From NCBI RefSeq assembly GCF_000691505.1, contig NZ_JMIP02000018.1:1-64000 (forward strand): a DNA stretch of 64,000 nt, read 5' to 3'. This DNA is from Halostagnicola sp. A56. GTDB taxonomy: Archaea; Halobacteriota; Halobacteria; Halobacteriales; Natrialbaceae. Every line of letters starts with the position of its first letter. Within the stretch, counting starts at the first letter, position 1. The position numbers and the translations under genes were made by a program. This document shows positions 44,320 through 51,470 of this stretch, piece after piece. The notes beneath the pieces are model-generated. The model searched no databases. It was not told where the DNA came from and saw only the letters and a program-made list of their open reading frames with translations.

Positions 44320-45222
44320 ATGTCGGACGACTCGGCTGGCGATGCAGACGCTGGATCCACAGGTCACTCCACCGAGCCATTGCCAACCACATCCGACGAG
44401 ACGCCGGAAGCCAAAACGGACGGCGAGGGGTACGTCGGCGACACCCCGGACCGCGAGGAGGAGTATCCCGACCCGGACGACGATATCGGCGGTATCTCGA
44501 CGCCGCCGGACGACGAGGAGATGCCGCTCGCGGATCACATCGAGGAGATGGTCCTCCGACTCGCAGTGGTCTTTCTGTTCGGTGCCGCAGGAACCGCGAT
44601 CGGAATCCTCTGGGCGTCGGAGGGAATCTCGTTCATCTGGACAGACGTCGTTCCACAGGCCGCAGAGCGCCCGCCGCACCTGTACAGCCCGCTCGAGTTG
44701 TGGCTGACGCGGATCAAGCTCTCCGCGCTGTTGGGGATCATGATCGCGTTGCCGATGTTGATCTATCAGTGTTACCTGTTCATGCGACCGGGGCTGTACC
44801 CGAACGAGCGCAAGTACTATCTCGCCGCCGTCCCGACCAGCGTCGTCCTCGGCGGGCTCGGCATGATCTTCTCGTATCTCATCGTCCTGCCGGTGTTGTT
44901 CTCGTACTTTACTTTCTATTCGGAAGGGAGCGCCGAAATCGCGTACGCGCTCGGCGAAACGTTCAACCTCGTCATCACGCTGACCGGCTTCCTCGCGATC
45001 GTGTTCCAGATTCCGCTGTTTATCCTGCTGGCGATCATGCTGGGGGTGACGACTCGACAGTGGCTCGCACAGAAACGGCTCTACTTCTGGACCGCCTTCG
45101 CGGGCCTTTCTTTCATGTTCACGATGGATCCGACATTCATGGCCCCGATCTTCGTAGCCATTACGATGATCCTCCTGTTCGAAGGAACCCTGCTGATCGT
45201 CAAGTGGACCGGCCGGGGATAG
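44320..45222 (+). CDS. tatC1: Twin-arginine translocase subunit TatC
   Basis: The 300-residue single-domain TatC has an acidic N-terminal extension of about 75 residues, then PLADHIEEMVLRLAVVFLFG, the family's first-helix region. PMLIYQCYLFMRPGLYPNER and TMDPTFMAPIFVAITMILLF are further hallmarks. Six membrane helices. It recognises Tat signal peptides together with TatA. Start chosen at MSDDSAGDADAGS (44320), supported by the TATA box; a frame to 44296 exists. Confidence 0.93.
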   Translation: MSDDSAGDADAGSTGHSTEPLPTTSDETPEAKTDGEGYVGDTPDREEEYPDPDDDIGGISTPPDDEEMPLADHIEEMVLRLAVVFLFGAAGTAIGILWASEGISFIWTDVVPQAAERPPHLYSPLELWLTRIKLSALLGIMIALPMLIYQCYLFMRPGLYPNERKYYLAAVPTSVVLGGLGMIFSYLIVLPVLFSYFTFYSEGSAEIAYALGETFNLVITLTGFLAIVFQIPLFILLAIMLGVTTRQWLAQKRLYFWTAFAGLSFMFTMDPTFMAPIFVAITMILLFEGTLLIVKWTGRG

Positions 45223-45419
45223 TCACCCGCTCGAACTGAGTGTCCCGTCTCGCACAGTTAGTCCATCGATCGAATCGGTGTTCGGTTTTCGACGTTCGTT
45301 TTCCCGCGTCCGAACGGTTGCTCCGACACTGATCGGCGTGAGCGTCTATCGCCGCACAGAATCTGATAGATCCCCTCCGACAACTGGAATATCTGTCCTT
45401 ATATTACGCCAGTTCAGAA

Positions 45420-45818
45420 GATGGAAGCTCAGGTGATGGTGGGCTCGCAATCGGAGGTGGCAACGAAGAAAATTGTAGAACGGAAACGACTGTAGAGGAA
45501 GAGACTCTCGTAGATGAATGGAGAGATTATTCTGCAGGTGTAGAGGACTCGTACAGATTTGATCTTGAAGAGGGGCATACACTTGAGGTCACTGCCCGAC
45601 AAACTGGCGGCGAAGCACGGCCTGCTGTTGAGATAGAAGATCCATCGGGAGCGACTATTGCTGATATTGGTCCCAAAGAACACATCTCACGGGAGTTTAG
45701 TGCTTCAGAAGAAGGTAGGTACTACATCACCTTTGAGAATGAAGCAATAATTAACTCTGGCGAGTGGGATGTTTCGATTGTTCAAAAGGTCGAAGTCGAA
45801 GAAGAGGTTTGTGACTGA
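45420..45818 (+). pseudogene. Secreted-protein gene lacking its 5' end
   Basis: A 133-codon frame reads DGSSGDGGLAIGGGNEENC, then EEETLVDEWRDYSAGVEDSY, TLEVTARQTGGEARPAVEIE, and ends SIVQKVEVEEEVCD. It looks like the mature part of a haloarchaeal lipoprotein with a pre-peptidase-C-like beta domain (two Cys could pair). No start codon or signal peptide exists: the frame is open only back to a TGA near 45340. Codon use is A/T-rich compared with neighbours. The 5' end was probably lost when the element inserted or decayed. Confidence 0.6.
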
Positions 45819-45895
45819 TTAGTTAAATCAACTTCCATAAGTGGACTATAGACCTTCGAATTAAAATTGATCCGTTCTTCGAATAGCCGCTGAGA

Positions 45896-46186
45896 CTATC
45901 CCTGAATAGCCCGGGGAGAGGGCCGAGGCCGATTCTCAGCGTCGAGCCGGCCATTGAGGTATTCCTGTCCGTTGCTGGTAATCTCGTACATGTTACTGCC
46001 CTCAAAAATTGGAGCAAGGAAACCCGCGTGAGAAAGCATTTGACACCGCTCTTTGACCCGCCCACGCGAAGCGTCGAATTTCATTACTCGAGACATGTGG
46101 CGCGGCGTCGACCAGGAATCTTCCGCAAGGTGTTCTAAGATCCGCTCATCCAGCGTACACATCCAGCGGGCAGGCTTTCGGCTCAT
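45896..46186 (-). CDS. Winged-helix repressor-like protein (phiH1-type)
   Basis: The 96-residue protein begins MSRKPARWMCTLDERILEHL, then STPRHMSRVMKFDASRGRVK and a wing MYEITSNGQEYLNG. The WM..DERILE..L start and C-terminal wing match the PhiH1 repressor group found in haloarchaeal viruses and elements. It probably controls element genes. Its ATG overlaps the TAA of the upstream repressor gene by one base (TAATG), so both are made together. Confidence 0.75.
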   Translation of the reverse strand: MSRKPARWMCTLDERILEHLAEDSWSTPRHMSRVMKFDASRGRVKERCQMLSHAGFLAPIFEGSNMYEITSNGQEYLNGRLDAENRPRPSPRAIQG

Positions 46187-46497
46187 TATGATTCAGAGGT
46201 TTCACTGGCGCTCGGACCACTGTTCGAGTTACCCTGATTAAGGAAAACTTCATTTTCAGCGTCGTACTCCTCATCAAGATAGGCTTTCCCCACGTCCGTA
46301 ATGACGTATGCACCATTTCCGATAGGCGTCAGTAATCCGTGTTCTGCAAGCTTCTTACATCGGCGAGAAACATGCGCGTTCGAGACTCGAATACTCTCAC
46401 TATCGGTGAGTTCGCCTACTGTGGCCCCCTCATTCTCACGAAGATACTCGAGGATGCGATCGTCCCATATTGTCATCCACGTTCCCGATTCTCTCAT
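46186..46497 (-). CDS. Winged-helix repressor (phiH1-type)
   Basis: The 103-residue protein has MTIWDDRILEYLRENEGATV, recognition-helix region RVSNAHVSRRCKKLAEHGLL and wing GNGAYVITDVGKAYLDEEYD, a clear PhiH1-like winged helix. A start at the internal Met8 (MTIWDD) is also plausible, since family members begin there. Divergent from the integrase operon, with a perfect palindrome between them that is a likely binding site. Ends in a polar tail (SNSGPSASETSES). Confidence 0.8.
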   Translation of the reverse strand: MRESGTWMTIWDDRILEYLRENEGATVGELTDSESIRVSNAHVSRRCKKLAEHGLLTPIGNGAYVITDVGKAYLDEEYDAENEVFLNQGNSNSGPSASETSES

Positions 46498-46576
46498 TAC
46501 ATTCTCTTAGGGAGACACTCACCTTTTTGTTCGGTTTTCTACCTAAACGAATCTATTATCCTGATTAGGAGTACCG

Positions 46577-46590
46577 TTACATATATGTAA
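46577..46590. promoter_or_regulatory. Perfect 14-base palindrome, operator and TATA candidate
   Basis: TTACATATATGTAA is fully self-complementary. Its central CATATATG could serve as a TATA box with transcription starting near 46608-46612, just where the structured leader begins. A winged-helix dimer binding here would block the operon. Placed between the repressor genes and the integrase operon. Confidence 0.55.
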
Positions 46591-46610
46591 TATCGGTTCT
46601 TTGTGCTGAG

Positions 46611-46765
46611 CACGGAGCTACCAACGCGGGTGAAGATGACTCTTGTTGGTATGTGAGACCGGGCGGCGTCTCAGCGCCGCCCAGAAGGTAGCTCCGGTGA
46701 TCAGGAATGAATCTCGGAACTTCCGTGGGGGCTGTACCCCACGCACGACAAGAAGCATCGCCCAC
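46611..46765 (+). ncRNA. Structured RNA or leader, resembling an IS200/IS605-type right end
   Basis: Perfect stems are visible: GGAGCTACC (46614-46622) with GGTAGCTCC (46687-46695); TACCAAC (46619-46625) with GTTGGTA (46645-46651); GGGCGGCG (46661-46668) with CGCCGCCC (46675-46682); CGTGGGG (46724-46730) with CCCCACG (46737-46743). The first two share TACC and exclude each other, and TGAGAC/GTCTCA (46654-46659/46668-46673) competes with the third. The string GCACGACAAGAAGC after the last hairpin resembles, from memory, the right end of haloarchaeal IS1341/TnpB elements, where the guide (omega) RNA is encoded. No tnpB is present. It may be an element scar now serving as the operon's leader. 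Confidence 0.5.
46696..46702 (+). promoter_or_regulatory. Strong ribosome-binding site of the zinc-ribbon gene
   Basis: GGTGATC matches seven bases of the complement to the 16S rRNA 3' end (GGATCACC) and lies four bases before the ATG at 46707. It directly abuts the right arm of the long leader stem, so folding could influence translation. Confidence 0.5.
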
Positions 46766-47303
46766 GAATAATTCTGACGCAACGCGAGCAACGTGCGTCT
46801 GCGGCGCTCGGGCAACCGGATACGACGCCCGGCTCGAGGCGGCAGTCTGTGGCCGCTGTGCGCGGCTCCGCTGTGACGGTGGCGGACAGAAGCAACTTCC
46901 GGAGCACGTCCTCGAGGCTACTTCTGACGACGTACTCGAGCAAGGCCGTGTGATGGCCCTCTACGAGTACGAGAAGAACCACATCTCGATCGAGCACGAG
47001 GAACGCGAGTGTCGCGTCTGCGAGGGCGAGACCTACCACCGAATCGAAACCGACGACTACCGTTCTCGGACAGCTTCGGTGTGTGGAACTTGCGGTGAGA
47101 CCACCGTGACCCTCACCGATGGCGGTTCCAACCTCTACACCTGTGACACGCCCCAGTGCGACGGGTGGAAAGAGGTCGTCACGCCGGACGGCTACGTTTG
47201 TCACGACTGCGCGGACAAACTCGAGGAGCAGTACCAGAACACAGGCCAAGACGCGAAGCTGCTCACTGACGGCGGCGTTCCAAACTCTGGTGGTGAGCCA
47301 TGA
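46707..47303 (+). CDS. Multi-zinc-ribbon element protein
   Basis: The 198-residue protein has several Cys pairs: ATCVCGARATGYD, AAVCGRCARLRCDG, RECRVCEGETYH, ASVCGTCGET, YTCDTPQCDGW and YVCHDCADK, enough for about three zinc sites, with a helical region between (LEATSDDVLEQGRVMALYEY). Its first 20-25 codons overlap the structured RNA, so the N-terminus may be derived from the element scar. First gene of the four-gene operon; its TGA overlaps the next ATG (ATGA). Probably binds nucleic acid; family unknown to me. Confidence 0.65.
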   Translation: MNLGTSVGAVPHARQEASPTNNSDATRATCVCGARATGYDARLEAAVCGRCARLRCDGGGQKQLPEHVLEATSDDVLEQGRVMALYEYEKNHISIEHEERECRVCEGETYHRIETDDYRSRTASVCGTCGETTVTLTDGGSNLYTCDTPQCDGWKEVVTPDGYVCHDCADKLEEQYQNTGQDAKLLTDGGVPNSGGEP

Positions 47304-47470
47304 GCAAACCGCAGAAGTTCTGGCTCGAGGGCGAGATTCAGTTTTCAAACCAAACCGATCCAGATGGTGCGTTCGATGCGCTCGCGGATGAACTCGACGA
47401 CAGCACCTTTCGGGCGGTCTACGACGCGACGAACGCCAAATACCTACTGCTCAGTGAGGTAGTCGAATGA
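47300..47470 (+). CDS. 56-residue element protein
   Basis: MSKPQKFWLEGEIQFSNQTD then FDALADELDDSTFRAVYDAT and KYLLLSEVVE. A predicted beta-alpha-beta mini-domain, acidic. Too small for confident assignment; it could be an accessory subunit of the methyltransferase-like protein that follows. Both ends overlap neighbours by ATGA, which supports that it is a real gene. Confidence 0.6.
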   Translation: MSKPQKFWLEGEIQFSNQTDPDGAFDALADELDDSTFRAVYDATNAKYLLLSEVVE

Positions 47471-48234
47471 CTGAGACCGAATCGAGGGCCCAAGATAGGG
47501 AAGTAGGCGGTCAATCTGTGAGCGATACAGAGCGAATTAGTCTCGATCTCTGTGCCGGTCTGGGGGGCTTCTCGTCTGCCTTTGAGGACGCCGAGAACTG
47601 GCGAGTTGTCACCGTTGATATAGAGGAGGAGTTTGACTCCGATATCTGCGCTGACGTGCTTGACCTCCGGCCGGCAGATCTGCCAGCCGCCGACGTCGTC
47701 CTCGCCAGTCCACCATGCACGACCTTCTCAAAGGCGTGCCCAGTCGAGAAGTACTGGATCCCGGGGACGAAGGAACCAGACCATCCGAAGACTCGGAAGC
47801 ACATCACGCTCACGCACCATGTTGTTGGGCTCATCAAGGCAATCGCGCCCGACTACTGGTTCCTCGAAAACCCGGTTGGTCGGATGCGTTGGATCCTCGG
47901 TCAGCCGGCTGGCACGGTGAGCTACTGCCAGTACGGAAAGGACGTGATGAAACCAACCGACTTGTGGGGCAACCATCCGCAGGGCTTCGAGTATCGGTGG
48001 TGCGGCTACGCCGACGACTGCCACAAGTCGAACACGCACGGCGGCTGTGCGAATACGGAAGATCCATATCCGCGTGACCCAGCGGAGAGGGCAAAGGTCC
48101 CATATGAACTGTCTGAGAGCATCCTTCAGGCCGTTGAGGGGCGGCAAGAACAGCAGACTCTATCAGCAGTCGTAGATGGGGGAAACGCCCGGTCAGTAGA
48201 TGCGAACACTGACCGAACAGGTGAGAACCGATGA
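47467..48234 (+). CDS. Cytosine-C5 DNA methyltransferase-like protein
   Basis: The 255-residue protein has the SAM-binding motif LDLCAGLGGFSSAF (residues 26-39), VTVDIEEEFDSDICADVLDL as the second motif, the PC motif LASPPCTTFSKA with Cys84 as nucleophile, and FLENPVGRM with Glu134. A short Cys/His region (YADDCHKSNTHGGC) follows. The large variable target-recognition domain of classical enzymes is reduced. No restriction gene is nearby, so it may protect or regulate the element, or be a modified-base enzyme. Overlaps both neighbours by four bases. Confidence 0.78.
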   Translation: MTETESRAQDREVGGQSVSDTERISLDLCAGLGGFSSAFEDAENWRVVTVDIEEEFDSDICADVLDLRPADLPAADVVLASPPCTTFSKACPVEKYWIPGTKEPDHPKTRKHITLTHHVVGLIKAIAPDYWFLENPVGRMRWILGQPAGTVSYCQYGKDVMKPTDLWGNHPQGFEYRWCGYADDCHKSNTHGGCANTEDPYPRDPAERAKVPYELSESILQAVEGRQEQQTLSAVVDGGNARSVDANTDRTGENR

Positions 48235-49238
48235 GCGACGATCTCGAGCCGCTCTCACCTCAGGAGGCCGTCGACCTCTACGTAGCCCACCGCGAACTCG
48301 AGGTGAGCGCAAAGACGCTCCAGAACCACGAGTATCGACTCAACGCGTTCGTGGAGTGGTGTAACGAGGTTGGGATCGACAACCTCAACGACCTCTCCGG
48401 GCGCGATCTTCACCGATACCGCGTCTGGCGACAGAAAGACGTCAATGTCGTCACCCTTCGCGGCCAGCTCGCAACACTGCGCGTGTTCCTCGAGTTCTGC
48501 GCGTCGATCGACGCCGTCGAGCCGGGAATGCGCGAACGCGTGAAGCTTCCCGATGTCGACCGAGCCGACGAAGCTCGAGACGTGATGCTCGACGAAGATC
48601 GTTCCCAAATGCTACTGAGTTACCTCGAGCGGTACAGCCGCGCGAGTCGGAGTCACGTTATCGTCGCGATTCTCTGGCACACGGGAATCCGTCTCGGCGG
48701 TCTTCGAGCGATCGATCTCGACGACTACGAACCGGACGAACAGTGCGTTTGGCTACGCCATCGTCCTGAATCCGAGACGCCACTGAAGAATCAAGGGCCC
48801 GCTGAGCGCCCCCTCGCGTTGGACGACTACTATACCGACGTGATCGACGAGTACATTCGATTTCACCGGCACGATGTCGTCGACGAGTACGGACGCGAAC
48901 CACTCGTAACGAGTGACCGAGGGCGGCTTAGTTCCGGTCAGATTCGGTCGGAGGTGTATCGACTGACACAGCCTTGTCTCTACAAGGACTGTCCGCACGA
49001 TCGCGACCCGGACGACTGCGAGGCTCGAGTCTACGGTCACTATTCAGAGTGTCCGAGTAGCCTCTCACCGCACACGATTCGGCGAGGTTCGATTACCTAC
49101 CAACTTCGCGAGGACATCCCCGAGGAGATCGTCAGTGATCGCTGTGACGTTTCCTCAGATATCCTCGAGCGACACTACGACCGACGAACAGACCGCGAAA
49201 AGATGGAACAGCGACGCGACTTCATCACCGATCTTTAA
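48231..49238 (+). CDS. Tyrosine recombinase (integrase)
   Basis: The 335-residue protein has an N-terminal SAM-like domain (about 10-100) and a catalytic domain with Arg154 (WHTGIRLGGLRAID), His281-x-x-Arg284 (SPHTIRRGSITY) and nucleophile Tyr316 (ILERHYDRRTDREK). An insert at residues about 249-275 (CLYKDCPHDRDPDDCEARVY) carries four cysteines that could bind zinc. It probably integrates the element at the tRNA-Ala gene 115 bases downstream. It is the last gene in the ATGA-linked operon, so its level is tied to that of the methyltransferase-like protein. Confidence 0.92.
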   Translation: MSDDLEPLSPQEAVDLYVAHRELEVSAKTLQNHEYRLNAFVEWCNEVGIDNLNDLSGRDLHRYRVWRQKDVNVVTLRGQLATLRVFLEFCASIDAVEPGMRERVKLPDVDRADEARDVMLDEDRSQMLLSYLERYSRASRSHVIVAILWHTGIRLGGLRAIDLDDYEPDEQCVWLRHRPESETPLKNQGPAERPLALDDYYTDVIDEYIRFHRHDVVDEYGREPLVTSDRGRLSSGQIRSEVYRLTQPCLYKDCPHDRDPDDCEARVYGHYSECPSSLSPHTIRRGSITYQLREDIPEEIVSDRCDVSSDILERHYDRRTDREKMEQRRDFITDL

Positions 49239-49352
49239 AAGGAAAATGACCCACACGAAACGCGGAGTTAGCACTCCTACGAAGAGATGCATCGAAAAAG
49301 TCCGAGGGAACGGAACTCAGGCGGTAGAGGGCCTGAAACACTTAATTACGTA

Positions 49353-49424
49353 TGGACTCGCCGGGATTTGAACCCGGGGCCTCTCCCATGCCAAGGGAGT
49401 GATCTACCACTGATCTACGAGCCC
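49353..49424 (-). tRNA. tRNA-Ala (anticodon GGC)
   Basis: The 72-base sequence folds into a full cloverleaf: acceptor GGGCTCG with CGAGTCC, D stem GATC/GATC, anticodon stem CTCCC/GGGAG around TTGGCAT with anticodon GGC, T stem CCGGG/CCCGG around TTCAAAT, discriminator A. The acceptor has G3 opposite U70, the identity mark of alanine tRNA. Its 3' end faces the integrase, as in an attachment site. CCA is not encoded. Confidence 0.95.
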
Positions 49425-49735
49425 TCGTCGTACATACGGATTTCCGGTGGGCATAGATAAACCCCTCGAATTAGACGGAACCGCGCGACGGCCCACACTC
49501 GAGACGGCCCCAACCCTCGAGTACGCTCCCGACACAGCACCCAGACCGACGAACACAGCGCACGCGATCGGAGGTAGAAACGCTTTAGTCGCTGACCGAA
49601 TAGGTACCAGTGGGAACCGCACGGCCGCAAATCTGACCCCGTCGCCCGCTCTCTTTGGGCGACTCGAGATTGCGGAAGTGCAACCCGGCGAGAGCCGGAC
49701 ATCTGCGGCGGTCAGTGCGTTTCCTATCCTCAACA
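49425..49735. other. Intergenic region between tRNA-Ala and rps15
   Basis: About 310 bases. It holds the tRNA promoter at one side and must hold the promoter of the rps15 operon at the other (gctttagtcg at 49582-49591 is a weak TATA candidate). An open frame from 49447 has no support. Confidence 0.45.
49456..49461 (-). promoter_or_regulatory. TATA-like promoter of tRNA-Ala
   Basis: TTTATC on the minus strand, 32-37 bases before the tRNA 5' end. Confidence 0.45.
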
Positions 49736-50203
49736 ATGGCACGAATGCATACGCGCCGCCGAGGCTCGTCCGGATCGGACAAGCCCGCGGCAGACGAACC
49801 ACCGGAGTGGAGCGACGTCGACTCAGAGCAGATCGAACAGCGAGTCGTCGAACTCGCAGAACAGGGCCACGACCCGAGCCAGATCGGCATCAAGCTGCGT
49901 GACGAAGGCGTCACCGGCACGCCGATTCCGGACGTCAAGCTGGCGACCGGCAAGAAGCTCACCGAGATTCTCGAGGAAAACGACGCGAAGTCCGAACTCC
50001 CAGAGGACCTCCGAAGCCTAATGCAACGCGCGATCCGCCTGCGCGAGCACGTCCAGGAGAACCCACAGGACTACCAGAACAAGCGCGCGCTGCAGAACAC
50101 CGAATCGAAGGTGCGCCGACTGGTCGATTACTACCGTGGGAAGGAAATCGAGCCCGAGTTCACCTACTCCTACGACGTCGCGAAGACGCTGCTCGAGGAG
50201 TAA
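49736..50203 (+). CDS. rps15: 30S ribosomal protein S15
   Basis: The 155-residue archaeal S15 (eukaryotic S13-like) starts MARMHTRRRGSSGSDKPAAD. Family features are IGIKLRDEGVTGTPIPDVKL, LRSLMQRAIRLREHVQENPQ and NKRALQNTESKVRRLVDYYR. It binds the central domain of 16S rRNA. First gene of a conserved haloarchaeal operon with recJ-like, pcc1 and rps3ae. Confidence 0.95.
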   Translation: MARMHTRRRGSSGSDKPAADEPPEWSDVDSEQIEQRVVELAEQGHDPSQIGIKLRDEGVTGTPIPDVKLATGKKLTEILEENDAKSELPEDLRSLMQRAIRLREHVQENPQDYQNKRALQNTESKVRRLVDYYRGKEIEPEFTYSYDVAKTLLEE

Positions 50204-50209
50204 CCCGTC

Positions 50210-51451
50210 ATGTCCACCGAGGGTCGTTCGATCGACGCCGCAACCGCCACCGCCGACCTCGAGAGCGCGAGCTTCGTCCGGCTGGTCACGCGACCGGCCG
50301 GCGACGCGTTCGCCGCCTGCGGGGTGGTCGTGGACGCGCTCGCCGAGCGGGAGATTCCGTATCAGGTGAGCGCCGTCCGGACGGTCGGCGAGCGAACGAC
50401 CCTCGCCGAGGAGAGCCAGGAGCGGGGCCCAGCCGATCGAACGCTCGTCGTCGGCGCGGTCGACGGCGATGCGACGCGACTCGGTTCGGCGGACCGGCCG
50501 GCTACCCTCGAGGCCTGCGATCTCGTGCGAGAACTGGGTTCGACGCCGAACCCGGTGCTCGCGCTCGCGGGCGTCGTCGCCGCCGGCGTCGAACCCGGCG
50601 CTGGCGAAACCGAGTGGCTTCTCACGGACGCCCTCGAGCGGAATCTGCTCGAACAACGACCGGGCGTTTCGGTGCCGATCGCGGACCCAATCGACGGGCT
50701 CGCTCACTCGACCCGCGTGCTCGCTCCGTGGTCCGGCGACCGCAAGGCGACTCGTGATGCGGTTTCGGACCTCGTTCCCGACGCAGGGACCGACGCCAAG
50801 TCGGCCACGCTGGAGCGGGAGACGCACCGAAAAATCAGCTCGCTCGTCGCGATCGACGCCGTCGGCGCACCGAACGCCGTCGACAGCGCATCGCACTCGG
50901 TCACGCGAGCGCTGAGTCCGTACGTGCGACCCGTCGGTTCGGACGACGCACCCGAATCGACTCGGCAGACTCGCCCCGATCGCAGCTTCGAGACCATCGG
51001 CGGCTACGCCGACGTCCTCGAGGCGACCGCGCGCGTCGAGCCGGGAACCGGTATCGCGCTGGCGATCGGCCACGACGCGCGCAAACCGGCGCTCGAGGCG
51101 TGGCGGGAACACGGTCGCAGCGCCCACGACGCGCTCGAGTCCGGATCGACCGGCCGCTACGACGGCGTCTTCGTCGTCGATGTCGACGACGGTCCCGTCG
51201 AAACCGTCGCTCGGCTCGCGACAGCCTACCGGTCGCCGGAGCCGACTGTCCTCGCGGTCGGCGACGGCGAGGCCGGGATCTCGACGCGCGAGGACCGCAC
51301 CCTCGGGTCGACGCTCGAGGCGGTCGCACGGGATCTCGACGACGACGGAGTCGAGTGCGGCTACGACGTGGGTCGTCGCCGGGGCTACCTGACCTACGAC
51401 CCCGACGTGGACGATTCGACGATCATCTCGGCAGTACGAGGGAACCTATGA
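50210..51451 (+). CDS. RecJ-like single-strand exonuclease homologue
   Basis: The 413-residue protein resembles the haloarchaeal RecJ-like DHH-superfamily proteins encoded between S15 and Pcc1. The N-terminal segments (VVVDALAEREIPYQVSAVRT, RTLVVGAVDGDATRLG) replace the classical DHHD motif, so catalytic residues are not evident, while ALAIGHDARKPALEAWREHG and the C-terminal glycine-rich part (VECGYDVGRRRGYLTYDP) resemble a DHHA1-like half. In other archaea RecJ/GAN binds the replication complex. This one may be inactive or regulatory. Six bases after rps15. Confidence 0.7.
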   Translation: MSTEGRSIDAATATADLESASFVRLVTRPAGDAFAACGVVVDALAEREIPYQVSAVRTVGERTTLAEESQERGPADRTLVVGAVDGDATRLGSADRPATLEACDLVRELGSTPNPVLALAGVVAAGVEPGAGETEWLLTDALERNLLEQRPGVSVPIADPIDGLAHSTRVLAPWSGDRKATRDAVSDLVPDAGTDAKSATLERETHRKISSLVAIDAVGAPNAVDSASHSVTRALSPYVRPVGSDDAPESTRQTRPDRSFETIGGYADVLEATARVEPGTGIALAIGHDARKPALEAWREHGRSAHDALESGSTGRYDGVFVVDVDDGPVETVARLATAYRSPEPTVLAVGDGEAGISTREDRTLGSTLEAVARDLDDDGVECGYDVGRRRGYLTYDPDVDDSTIISAVRGNL

Positions 51452-51470
51452 CGATCGCAGGTGGGCACCG

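Larger units (their letters stand above)
45240..49353 (+). mobile_element. Integrated element next to tRNA-Ala
   Basis: Content: tyrosine recombinase beside the 3' end of a tRNA gene, two winged-helix repressors, a solitary cytosine-methyltransferase-like gene, A/T-richer DNA at 45.4-46.6 kb and a truncated secreted-protein gene at the left. This is the usual layout of haloarchaeal tRNA-integrated elements. The right boundary should be within the tRNA 3' half. The left boundary is approximate, because no repeat of the tRNA 3' end was found by eye at 45.2-45.5 kb. No structural or replication genes are present, so it is small or decayed. Confidence 0.6.

Noticed and set aside
46577-46815. Short minus-strand frames over the structured leader
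   Set aside because: Their sequence derives from hairpin arms and lacks a promoter; the RNA structure explains the region better.
36052-49353. One single large integrated element spanning both accessory regions
   Set aside because: rlmE and the two tatC genes in between are ordinary core genes, so two separate regions are more likely.
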